Shown piece by piece: positions 27,587 to 34,799 of a stretch of 53,090 bases of DNA (positions within the stretch are counted from its first letter, which is position 1; the number at the start of each line of letters is the position of its first letter). This DNA comes from Cytophagales bacterium (lineage in GTDB: Bacteria > Bacteroidota > Bacteroidia > Cytophagales > 172606-1). The notes under the pieces are model-generated. The model saw only the letters and a program-made list of their open reading frames with translations. It was not told where the DNA came from and did no database searches. The stretch covers positions 121,363-174,452 of the forward strand of contig JAUJMU010000014.1 of the NCBI GenBank assembly GCA_030446715.1, read 5' to 3'. The position numbers and the translations under genes are program-made.

Positions 27587-28783
27587 TTGAACAATACAGA
27601 TAAGAAACAAGAAACAGCTGTGCTGGTAGCGTTGGCTACTGCCAGTCAGTCAGCCGAAAAGACGCAGGAGTATCTGCAGGAATTGGCTTTTTTAACTGAT
27701 ACTGCGGGTGTTCAGACTCTGAAAACTTTTATTCAGAAGCTTGAAAGACCCGATACGCGTACTTATGTGGGAAAGGGAAAGCTTGAGGAGATAGCGGCTT
27801 ACGTAAAAGAGAAGGAAGTGGACATGGTTATCTTTGATGATGATCTTTCTCCTTCTCAGGTGCGGAATCTCGAGCAGGAACTTCAGTGTAAAATATTGGA
27901 CCGCAGCCTCCTGATTCTAAGCATCTTTTCGATCCGGGCTCAAACGTCTCAGGCAAGAACCCAGGTGCAGTTAGCGCAGTACCAATATATGCTGCCCCGC
28001 CTGACCCGCATGTGGTCACACTTGTCGAAGCAAAAAGGGGGCGTCGGCACCCGGGGTGGTCCCGGTGAGAAGGAACTCGAAACTGACCGCCGGATTGTGC
28101 GCGACCGGATTACCCTGCTGCGTGATAAACTGAACAAGATTGAAAAGCAGAGCAATACCCAGCGCAAATCCCGCGAGGGAACCGTACGCGTTGCTCTGGT
28201 AGGCTATACAAACGTTGGAAAGTCTACACTCATGCACCGGATGGCAAAGGCAGAAGTATTCGCTGAAAACAAGCTGTTTGCCACAGTAGATTCTACGGTA
28301 CGGAAGGTGGTTTACGACAATATTCCTTTTCTGCTGACGGATACGGTAGGGTTTATCCGAAAACTGCCTACAACTCTGATAGAATGCTTTAAGTCTACGC
28401 TGGATGAAATCAGGGAAGCCGATATCCTGCTGCACGTAGTGGATGTGTCGCACCCGGTGTGCGAAGAACAGATTGAAATTGTAAACCGTACCCTGGCCGA
28501 AATCGGTGCAGCCGATAAGCCTACTATTCTGGTTTTCAACAAAATCGATCTGTATCAAAACGAGGAATCCGTTGAAACCAGTGATGGGAAAGAAACCCTT
28601 CAAACTTCGCTGGAGCGGTTGAAGAACACCTACTGGAACCAGCAAAACGTGCCGGCGGTATTCATTTCGGCCGAACAGCGCGAACATCTGGATGACCTCT
28701 GGAGAGCCCTTATGCACGAAGTCGCCAAGGTTTACTATACTATATTTCCCAATTATTTACCGCAGCCCACCTTGGCAAGCTGA
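27587..28783 (+). CDS. hflX: Ribosome-associated GTPase HflX (TTG start)
   Basis: 398 aa. HflX binds the 50S subunit and can split stalled ribosomes. The N-terminal HflX domain has TYVGKGKLEEIA and VDMVIFDDDLSPSQ..NLEQEL, then a Gly-rich linker RGGPGEKELETDRR. The G domain shows G1 LVGYTNVGKSTLMH, the G2 region FATVDSTVR, G3 LLTDTVGFI, and G4 FNKID. The reading frame begins with TTG at 27587; there is no ATG in frame upstream near a family-like N-terminus, and NNTDKKQETAVLVALAT fits the family. It is followed by the tRNA-Arg promoter. Confidence 0.95.
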   Translation: MNNTDKKQETAVLVALATASQSAEKTQEYLQELAFLTDTAGVQTLKTFIQKLERPDTRTYVGKGKLEEIAAYVKEKEVDMVIFDDDLSPSQVRNLEQELQCKILDRSLLILSIFSIRAQTSQARTQVQLAQYQYMLPRLTRMWSHLSKQKGGVGTRGGPGEKELETDRRIVRDRITLLRDKLNKIEKQSNTQRKSREGTVRVALVGYTNVGKSTLMHRMAKAEVFAENKLFATVDSTVRKVVYDNIPFLLTDTVGFIRKLPTTLIECFKSTLDEIREADILLHVVDVSHPVCEEQIEIVNRTLAEIGAADKPTILVFNKIDLYQNEESVETSDGKETLQTSLERLKNTYWNQQNVPAVFISAEQREHLDDLWRALMHEVAKVYYTIFPNYLPQPTLAS

Positions 28784-28791
28784 CAGGTAAG

Positions 28792-28822
28792 TTTGGATTA
28801 TCAGTTTGGCTGGTTAATTTTG
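28792..28822 (+). promoter_or_regulatory. Promoter of tRNA-Arg (Bacteroidota consensus)
   Basis: TTTG at 28792-28795 and TAATTTTG at 28815-28822, separated by exactly 19 bp, match the Bacteroidota primary-sigma consensus TTTG-N19-TAnnTTTG. Transcription would begin about seven bases downstream, at the tRNA 5' end (28829). Confidence 0.85.
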
Positions 28823-28828
28823 CCAAAC

Positions 28829-28900
28829 GGCCTCGTAGTTCAATGGATAGAATAGAAGTTTCCTAAACTTTTGATATGGGTTCGATTCCCGTCGAGGCTA
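28829..28900 (+). tRNA. tRNA-Arg (anticodon CCT)
   Basis: 72-nt cloverleaf without encoded CCA. Acceptor GGCCTCG (28829-28835) pairs with CGAGGCT (28893-28899, one G-U). D stem GTTC/GAAT, anticodon stem GAAGT/ACTTT with loop TTCCTAA giving anticodon CCT, T arm ATGGG-TTCGATT-CCCGT. It reads AGG codons. The tyrosine-recombinase gene starts 150 bp downstream, so its 3' end is a plausible integration site. Confidence 0.93.
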
Positions 28901-28925
28901 CAAACAATTGATCAAATTTTTGTAG

Positions 28926-28970
28926 AAACCCCTCAGAATTGCTGAAAAAGCAGTTTTGAGGGGTTTTCTG
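28926..28970 (+). terminator. tRNA-Arg terminator
   Basis: An 18-bp stem (two G-U pairs) starting AAACCCCTCA at 28926 and closing TGAGGGGTTT at 28957-28966, with a 6-nt A-rich loop, followed by TTCTG. It lies 26 bp after the tRNA. Confidence 0.85.
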
Positions 28971-28993
28971 TTTTGGTGCCCCTCCTGATTCAC

Positions 28994-29037
28994 GTGGATT
29001 TGCTAACGGATCCACCAACCCAAATACCAACCCAAAT
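28994..29037. repeat. Direct and inverted repeats before the integrase gene
   Basis: A perfect tandem copy of ACCAACCCAAAT (29014-29025, 29026-29037) lies 12 bp before the integrase start. An imperfectly spaced inverted repeat, GTGGAT (28994-28999) and ATCCAC (29010-29015), lies just upstream. Short repeats at this place are typical of integrase arm-type binding sites; this reading is an inference. Confidence 0.55.
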
Positions 29038-29049
29038 TTTTGACCCGAC

Positions 29050-30312
29050 ATGAACGTCCGATTCAAGCAACTGCTGGACAAAACCGACAAGCTGGGAGAG
29101 GCGCCGGTTTTCCTGTTCTGCTATTACAATTCCACCCTGTTGAAATATTTTACCAGGGAAAAGTGTCTGCCCAAGCACTGGGATAAGGACAAGGGGAAGT
29201 TCAAGCGGTCTTTGCCCGGCTACCAGGAGGCACAGGATTACCTGGACACGCTGGAGGAGAAAGTGCGGAAGGCGTACCGGGAGTACATGCAACAGGGGGT
29301 AATCCCCTCCAAAGTGCAGCTGAAAGAAGCACTTGAACCGGAGTCTCCCAAGGAGCCTTCCGTACAGGAGCCCAAAAAGAAAACCCTGGAAGAGTTGTTT
29401 GACGCCTGGCTGGCATATTCCCAGAAGAATAAGGGAAAGGCCGAGAATACGCTTAAGACCTGTAAGACCTGTAAAAACCACCTGCTCAGTTTTGCTAAGA
29501 AAGTAGAGCCCAAGCTGGATGTTGAAAAGTACTCCATGACCGAACACGATAAGTTACTGGAGTACCTGACCTATCGGCTGGAGCATTCACCCAATACCGT
29601 GTTTGGGGTGGTAAAGCGACTGAAGGTGTTTTTCAAATACTGCCGGGAGGTGGAGAGGCTGTCGCTGCATCCCGAAGTAGCAGGCATTAAGGCGGTATAC
29701 CTGGAGATGGAGAAGATCTTCCTCAGTTGGGAGGAACTCGAAAAGCTGGCCGCGGCCGGGTTGCCGGACCACCAGGCAAAAGTACGTGACTGCTACCTGT
29801 TTGCCTGTTATACGGGACTGCGTTACTCGGACATGGACAAACTCACCCCCAAGCACATTACGGAAGTAAACGGGGTCAAGGTGATGAACTTTGTGATGGT
29901 CAAGAGCGGCAAGAAACCCAAGAAGGTAGCCGTTGCCCTGAACGACTTAGCCCTGGGTATCCTCCAGAAATACCAGGGCCAGTACAAGCGGGTGCTGCCC
30001 ATGATCAGTAACCAGAAGATGAACAAGGCCCTCAAGCAGATTGGCCGCAAGGCGGGCATTACAGTACCTGTGGAGCAAACTGTGTTTCGCCACGGACAGC
30101 CCTCCTACCAGATGGCACCCAAATACGAACTGATCACCGTCCATACCGCCCGCCACACCTTCGCTACCCAGAGTTTGATGAAAGGCATGCCTTTACCGGT
30201 GCTCCAGAAGATACTTGGCCGCAAACGGGTGCAGGAGACGCAGATTTACGCTAAGATGGTAGAAGATTACCAGCATAAGGTGATGCTGGAGGTGTGGAAC
30301 AAGCCGAGTTAA
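29050..30312 (+). CDS. Tyrosine-recombinase integrase
   Basis: 420 aa, the usual size of Bacteroidota mobile-element integrases. N-terminal arm-binding region (residues 1-100), a SAM-like core-binding domain (EELFDAWLAYSQKN..NTLKTCKTCKNHLL, about 115-200) and the catalytic domain with Arg in CYTGLRYSDM, HTARHTFA (HxxR), and the nucleophile in TQIYAKMVEDYQ. The catalytic set is complete, so the protein may be active. Directly downstream of tRNA-Arg, as expected for an element integrated in the tRNA 3' end. A second att copy was not seen in the window. Confidence 0.92.
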   Translation: MNVRFKQLLDKTDKLGEAPVFLFCYYNSTLLKYFTREKCLPKHWDKDKGKFKRSLPGYQEAQDYLDTLEEKVRKAYREYMQQGVIPSKVQLKEALEPESPKEPSVQEPKKKTLEELFDAWLAYSQKNKGKAENTLKTCKTCKNHLLSFAKKVEPKLDVEKYSMTEHDKLLEYLTYRLEHSPNTVFGVVKRLKVFFKYCREVERLSLHPEVAGIKAVYLEMEKIFLSWEELEKLAAAGLPDHQAKVRDCYLFACYTGLRYSDMDKLTPKHITEVNGVKVMNFVMVKSGKKPKKVAVALNDLALGILQKYQGQYKRVLPMISNQKMNKALKQIGRKAGITVPVEQTVFRHGQPSYQMAPKYELITVHTARHTFATQSLMKGMPLPVLQKILGRKRVQETQIYAKMVEDYQHKVMLEVWNKPS

Positions 30313-30480
30313 CACTCTGGCCCTTATCTTAAAATATTGTACAAATGCTAAAAGGAAAAGCTTGCACGAGTCATAGATTTTGGACTAAGGCCACTCACGA
30401 CTGGTGCTCGAAGCTGGGGCTTCTAAGCGTCAGCCCTGCGGTGAGGTGTAGTAGTCAGTACTTGATCTGACAGTGGAGAA
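30313..30480 (+). other. GC-rich structured segment behind the integrase
   Basis: No clear gene. A GC-rich part (about 30392-30470) holds a perfect hairpin GAAGC-TGGG-GCTTC and further pairing between CTCAC and GTGAG, and ends in GTAGTAGTCAG. This resembles in outline the right ends of IS200/IS605-type elements, but no TnpB is present and a 45-codon open frame runs through it. Both readings are weak. Confidence 0.3.
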
Positions 30481-30603
30481 TTACCGGACAGTAATCATAC
30501 AGCCGGTCCCGCCTTTCCTCTTTTCTGCAAAGATATGCCCTCGTCCTTCGCTGTCAAGGGTAAAATGAACGGCTCGTGCCTCGCCGCCCTTGACGGACCC
30601 TAA

Positions 30604-30621
30604 TACTACAGCCGCAGTTAA
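30604..30621. repeat. IS701-family left terminal inverted repeat
   Basis: TACTACAGCCGCAGTTAA, exact complement of the right end at 31962-31979. Confidence 0.9.
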
Positions 30622-30778
30622 GGAGGGGTCGCATTTCGTTTCCGGTAATGGCATTTTTGGGCCCTTCTTTGGTGTTTTCTTCTCCAGGCAGACCAGTGCA
30701 TCACGTGTTGGAGCAAAGGCACTTTGAGCAGCAACAACCAACAGAGCAGGTGTCTTATTTCCGGAGCAGTCAAAGCAA

Positions 30779-31924
30779 TTAACTCATCACTGGCAGTGTT
30801 TTTTTTAATTCCTTTGCCCGCACGGCTACCAGGAAAGCATGGGCCAGTAATGAGAGCGTGATGTGACGATACCAGGCCTGCCACTTACGTACCTCGTAGT
30901 GATCCAGGCCACACTCCCCTTTAGCCAACCCGAATCCCTGCTCGATCTGCCAGCGCTGGCCGGCTACCTTCACCAGCTGTTCTGGTGATGCTTCCGCCCG
31001 AGGGGCAAAAACAACGTAATACGTCACCTCAAAAGGTTCCTCCAGACTGCGCCTGAGCAGCAAGTAGTGGCCTAAGTGGGCTTCCTCTGCTACCTGCAAG
31101 CGCCGTAGGGGCACTACTGCCCAATCGTAGAGACGCGGTCCTTTGGCCCCTTCCCCGGCCGGTAAGCGCTGCCAGTCTTTGGGCCCGGCCTTTTGAGCAA
31201 TCTCATTGGCGGGCCACTGCCTGAAGCCCTCATACCACAAGGGCTCATCCTTGCGTACAGCTGGTACAAAAGCTATTTCTTGCTCTTCCAACCACCTTCT
31301 CAGCCTGCGATCTCCGCCATAAATACTATCGCCGGTAACCCAACGGAAGGGCACTTTTTCCTCAATTGCCTTTTGAATCATTTGCCGGGCTAGCTCGGGT
31401 TTAGTGGCAAAGGCAGTCTTGTTGGGTATGCCCGCTAAGTTGCAACGCTGCTGGTCTTCCAGCCATTCTTTGGGCAAGTACAAACGCCGGTCAATAAAAG
31501 CTGATCCACCAGGGGTGGCATAAGTTAGAAACACTCCTGCCTGACAGTTCCCGACCCTGCCCGCCGTGCCACTGTACTGTCGTTTGACGCCGGCCGACTG
31601 CTGGCCCTTCTTGAGAAAGCCCGTCTCGTCGACGATTAGTACGCCTTCTTGTGAGCCTGACTGCCCGACTACGTATGCTTTCAAAGCCGTCATTACCTGC
31701 TCACTCTCCCAGTCGGCCTGATTAAGCAACCGCTGCACGCCGTCCGGGTTCAATTCCCCTGGCTGCTCAGCCAATTGCCAGCCATTCTTGCGTTCGCACT
31801 GGCTCAAAAGCCCTTTCAAATATCCTAATGCTCTTTTTCTTGGCTCTGACCGGGAAAAGCAGGGCGCAATTCTACCATGTAGTGCTTCTAATTCTGCCTC
31901 CCACTCCGCTGTCATCTCGCTCAT
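30779..31924 (-). CDS. IS701-family transposase
   Basis: 381 aa DDE transposase. It begins MSEMTAEWEAELEALHGRIAP and has the family signatures GVLIVDETGFLKKGQQSAGVKR (first Asp), TGDSIYGGDRRLR (second Asp) and QRWQIEQGFGLAKGECGLD (Glu), plus KDWQRLPAGEGAKGPR and the C-terminal WYRHITLSLLAHAFL. All catalytic positions and both ends of the element are present, so it may still move. An earlier stop in the list of related frames is absent; length agrees with the family. Confidence 0.95.
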   Translation of the reverse strand: MSEMTAEWEAELEALHGRIAPCFSRSEPRKRALGYLKGLLSQCERKNGWQLAEQPGELNPDGVQRLLNQADWESEQVMTALKAYVVGQSGSQEGVLIVDETGFLKKGQQSAGVKRQYSGTAGRVGNCQAGVFLTYATPGGSAFIDRRLYLPKEWLEDQQRCNLAGIPNKTAFATKPELARQMIQKAIEEKVPFRWVTGDSIYGGDRRLRRWLEEQEIAFVPAVRKDEPLWYEGFRQWPANEIAQKAGPKDWQRLPAGEGAKGPRLYDWAVVPLRRLQVAEEAHLGHYLLLRRSLEEPFEVTYYVVFAPRAEASPEQLVKVAGQRWQIEQGFGLAKGECGLDHYEVRKWQAWYRHITLSLLAHAFLVAVRAKELKKTLPVMS

Positions 31925-31961
31925 GGTTATTCAAGCGTTAATACTACCCTAAGTTACTCAA

Positions 31962-31979
31962 TTAACTGCGGCTGTAGTA
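31962..31979. repeat. IS701-family right terminal inverted repeat
   Basis: TTAACTGCGGCTGTAGTA, exact complement of the left end at 30604-30621. Confidence 0.9.
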
Positions 31980-32032
31980 CTAGTGCTGGCCCTAGTCTGC
32001 GGTCCGCTTCGTCCTCGGTCATGAAGTGGCAT

Positions 32033-32302
32033 CTAAGAGGAAAAGGCTCCAGGTGCAGTCAAGGTTGCGGATGCTTGCCCGAGCAGTTTGATTCGTGCCA
32101 GGTGCAAGGAATCTAACCAGGTTTGGTAGGGTGTTTTGCCGTAACAGTACCGGCCTGAGTGCGGCCTGCGCTTGTTGTATTCCTCCAGCCACTCGTCGAG
32201 GTCTTTCTGTAGGGCCTCTAAAGAATCGTAGACCTTTTTGCGGAAAGCAACTGCGTGGAGTTCGCCGGTAAAAGTGGAGGAAGGGAAAAGAGTATATTCC
32301 AC
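32033..32302 (-). pseudogene. IS481-family transposase, C-terminal remnant
   Basis: An 89-codon open stretch whose last 75 or so residues match the end of IS481-type integrase-core transposases: AFRKKVYDSLEALQKDL, EWLEEYNKRRPHSGRY, YGKTPYQTWLDSL. The N-terminal three quarters, with most of the DDE residues, are missing. The break falls near 32270-32290, where the IS3-family remnant begins on the other strand, so insertion or rearrangement by that element probably cut it. Not functional. Confidence 0.8.
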
Positions 32303-32321
32303 GCTCTACCCCACTTTATCA

Positions 32322-33430
32322 ATGGCAAGCAGGAAGCCCTACACGAAAGAGTTCAAGGAGGAGGCTGTGAGGCTGGCCCGGCAAAAGGGGAACGTAACGC
32401 AAACAGCCCGCAATCCCGGATTACAACCAAGCGTGCCCGGGGGCCGGAAGAAGCAACAGGAGGATGAGGGTGAGCGGCCCTGACGATGCCCGTTACCGGG
32501 TCGTCAGCCTTTCCGGGTAAGGGGCACACGGCAGATGAAGAATTACGCCAGTTGCAGCGGGAGAACCAGCGGCTGAAAGAAACGGCAGAGATATTAAAAA
32601 AGAGGTGGGTATCCCGGACCTGCCGGTCAGATCGTGCACCTGAGGTCCGCAAACCGCTCCTGGAGAGATACCTTCATTGAGGAGCATCGGAATGAGTATT
32701 CGCCGGAGCGGTTGTGCGGGGCATTGGATGTATCAGTGAGTAGCTTTTATAGCTGGAAAAAGCGGCCGGAGAGTAACCGGAAGCAGGAAAACCAGCGGAT
32801 AGTGGAGGAAATCAAAGTGATTCACAGACACAGCAGGGAGACGTACGGGAGTCCCCGTATTCATGGGGATCTTAAGCAAAAAGGTATTCAGTGTTGAGAA
32901 AACCGGGTGGCCAGGTTAATGAAAAACCATCAGATTGCCGCTGGCCGAAGATAATCAACGTTTAGATACAGAAAAAGAAAGTTTGTCGTCACTACCGATT
33001 CCAGGCACGACCTGCCAGTGGCTGAAAACAAGCTCAATCAGGAATTCAGCGCCACTAAACCTGATGAGAAGTGGCTTACCGGTATTACTTACCTGTGGAC
33101 AAGGGAAGGCTGGCTGTAGCTTGCAGTAGTATTGGACTGGACCAGCAGACGATGTCAGCAGCTGGTCCGTTTTCCCGGAAAGCAGTGGGCTGGGCGAACC
33201 TCAGATGAGATCTGATCTCAGGTCCGTTATGATAATGCCTGCATGGAGAGCTTTTTGGCTGCCCTCAAACAGGAACTGGTCTGCCACCGCCAGTTGCAGG
33301 CCCGAAAGCCAGACAAGACATCTTTGAATACATTCAGGTGTGGTACAACAGAAAACCGGGGCACCCGGCGCCGGGCTGCTTAAGCCCGGAACAGTTTGAA
33401 AACAAAGGGCAATGCCGGATGGCTGCCTGA
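32322..33430 (+). pseudogene. IS3-family transposase (OrfA and OrfB), decayed
   Basis: OrfA opens at 32322 (MASRKPYTKEFKEEAVRLARQKGN), then loses frame; its leucine-zipper end LRQLQRENQRLKETAEILKK appears in another frame near 32540. OrfB pieces follow: YSPERLCGALDVSVSSFYSWKKRPE, SRETYGSPRIHGDLKQKG (about 32690-32895), a stop at 32895, later SATKPDEKWLTGITYLWT, ESFLAALKQEL and YIQVWYNRKPGHPAPG..LSPEQFE (to about 33400). Many frameshifts and stops: a dead element. It may have lost its right end where the next remnant begins. Confidence 0.85.
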
Positions 33431-33494
33431 TCTTTTCTCACCCTACACCAAAAAGGGGGAAACCCATACTGACCCTTACCAGTCTCCTGGAAGA

Positions 33495-33660
33495 TACCGG
33501 CTGCCGAGCTAACCAGCAGCCCTTTCCAGGTGGAGATCTGGTTAGGATGCAGGTTGAATTGCTGGGCCAGTTGGGCTGGCGTTTTACGCTCTTTTACTGC
33601 CTCCAGGGCTACTTGAGCCTTGAAGTCGGCCTTGAACTTTCTGCGCTTGCTGTCCTTCAT
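33495..33660 (-). pseudogene. Second IS3-family OrfA fragment
   Basis: An N-terminal OrfA piece on the minus strand, MKDSKRRKFKADFKAQVALE followed by VKERKTPAQLAQQFNLHPNQISTWK, a helix-turn-helix of IS3/IS911-type OrfA. The match fades after about 55 codons near 33495, where the first IS3 remnant ends. It is a different subtype from the plus-strand remnant. A hairpin-like AAGGTGGTAAAA...TTTTACACCTT at 33675-33703 could be its terminal repeat. Confidence 0.75.
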
Positions 33661-33719
33661 TTTAGAACTTTTTTAAGGTGGTAAAATTACGTTTTACACC
33701 TTAACTTGTAGTCCTGTTT

Positions 33720-34494
33720 CCGGGGGGCAGCACAGCTACAACCGGGCACTGACCAACTGCGGCGTCCGGCTGGTGGAGATCGAAACAAGGGAGGAACTGG
33801 AGGCGGTCATCAGCAAGAATACGGCTATTCTTTGGTACCTGAATGCCAATACCTTCGTCGGGCAGATTTCTCCCGAAGATTTTGTGGCAGTCGGCAAAAG
33901 TACAACGTGCCCACCATGAACGACTGTGCCGCTGACGTGCCCCCGTGGAGAACCTGTGGAAGTACACCCAGATGGGCTTTGATCTGGTATGCTTCTCGGG
34001 GGCAAGGCCATCAAAGGTCCGCAGAGTGCCGGCCTGCTGCCGGGCCGGAAAGACCTCATTGCCGCTGCCACCTCCATGCTCCGCCCCGCGCCAACATCGG
34101 CCGCGGGATGAAGGTGAATAAGGAAGAAATATTGGGCATGCTGGTGGCGCTGGAGCTGTACCTTGCCAAAGACCACGCGCAGGAATGGAAGGTTTGGGAA
34201 GAACGGATTGCCCACATCGGCAACGCCACCAAACCCATCGGTGGCGTGACTACGCAGGTAGACGTACCTAAAGTTGCCAACCATACGCCTACGCTGATGG
34301 TGACGTGGGATACGGAAAAAGTCCGCATCTCCGGCGACGCCCTGAAGGAGGCCATGCGCCGGGGCAGCCCTTCTATCAAACTGGCCGGCGGCGGGCCCGG
34401 TTCCGTCAACGTAACCGTCTGGATGCCGGACCCGGGGCAGGAGCGGATCGTAGCAACGCGCCTGCAGGAGGAACTGGCCAGAGCAGCGACGTAG
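33720..34494 (+). pseudogene. SelA-like PLP-dependent enzyme, 5'-truncated and frameshifted
   Basis: The reading frames across this stretch join to one protein: GGQHSYNRALTNCGVRLVEIE, TAILWYLNANTFVGQISPEDF, NDCAADVPPVENLWKYTQMG, FSGGKAIKGPQSAGLL (PLP lysine kept), then 130 intact codons from IGRGMKVNKEEI to ELARAAT. It is related to D-glucosaminate-6-phosphate ammonia-lyase and L-seryl-tRNA(Sec) synthase-like enzymes. About 100 N-terminal codons are gone at the IS-rich boundary. Four one-base losses lie at about 33896-33900, 33940-33946, 33998-34002 and 34065-34075. It is not functional as read. Confidence 0.85.
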
Positions 34495-34496
34495 GA

Positions 34497-34799
34497 TCAG
34501 GAAGTCAGAATCAGGATTTACGGGATTGAAGGATTAACCAGATTGAGGTTCTTTGAGGATTTCTTCTGCCTAATTCTGAAATGTCAGAATCGGGATCTAA
34601 GGATTGACTGGATTTCCATTAATCAGATTGGACTACTACCATAATCGTTCAATTCTGTAATCTTTTAATCGGGTTGATCCTGATCCTGACTTCCAGCTAA
34701 TCCCAAAATGTCAGGATCAGGCTTAGCGGGATGAAAGGATTAACCAGATTGGGGTAATTCACCAGACTCTTTTGGATAATACTCCAATTCAGTAATCCT
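34497..34799. repeat. Degenerate intergenic repeats
   Basis: About 300 bp with no gene. Two copies of a unit of roughly 45 bp (34505-34549 and 34709-34755) share the exact 15-mer GGATTAACCAGATTG (34531-34545, 34737-34751) and the frame TCAGGAT...GGGAT.GAA. A third weaker copy lies at about 34576-34620, and opposite-strand versions (TAATCTTTTAATCGGGTTGATCCTG, and the end near 34781) alternate with them. Probably a spread intergenic element. Confidence 0.6.

Larger units (their letters stand above)
30604..31979. mobile_element. IS701-family insertion sequence, complete
   Basis: 1376 bp bounded by perfect 18-bp terminal inverted repeats and carrying one full-length DDE transposase gene on the minus strand. 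The flanks are CTAA (30600-30603) and CTAG (31980-31983). Both fit the YTAR target motif reported for this family, but they differ in the last base, so a perfect 4-bp target duplication is absent. Confidence 0.85.
30481..32022 (-). pseudogene. Short reading frame interrupted by the IS701-family element
   Basis: Two pieces flank the insertion on the minus strand: 31980-32022 (MTEDEADRRLGPAL...) and 30481-30599 (GSVKGGEARAVHFTL... to a stop at 30481-30483). Removing the element together with one copy of the 4-bp flank joins them in frame into a 53-codon reading frame ending KRKGGTGCMITVR. I do not recognise the product. The continuity supports the mapped insertion site; with only 53 codons it could also be chance, and the 5' side abuts the IS481 remnant, so the original gene may have begun further upstream. 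Confidence 0.4.

Noticed and set aside
29014-29037. CRISPR-like reading of the repeats before the integrase
   Set aside because: Only two 12-bp copies without spacers; no cas genes anywhere in the window.
30339-30476. 45-codon open frame MLKGKACTSHRFW... behind the integrase
   Set aside because: Too short and without any family signature; the same bases are better described as a structured or element-end segment.
29050-34494. Defence island hypothesis for the tRNA-linked region
   Set aside because: No nuclease, restriction, toxin-antitoxin or retron-like gene is seen; what remains is an integrase and transposase remains.
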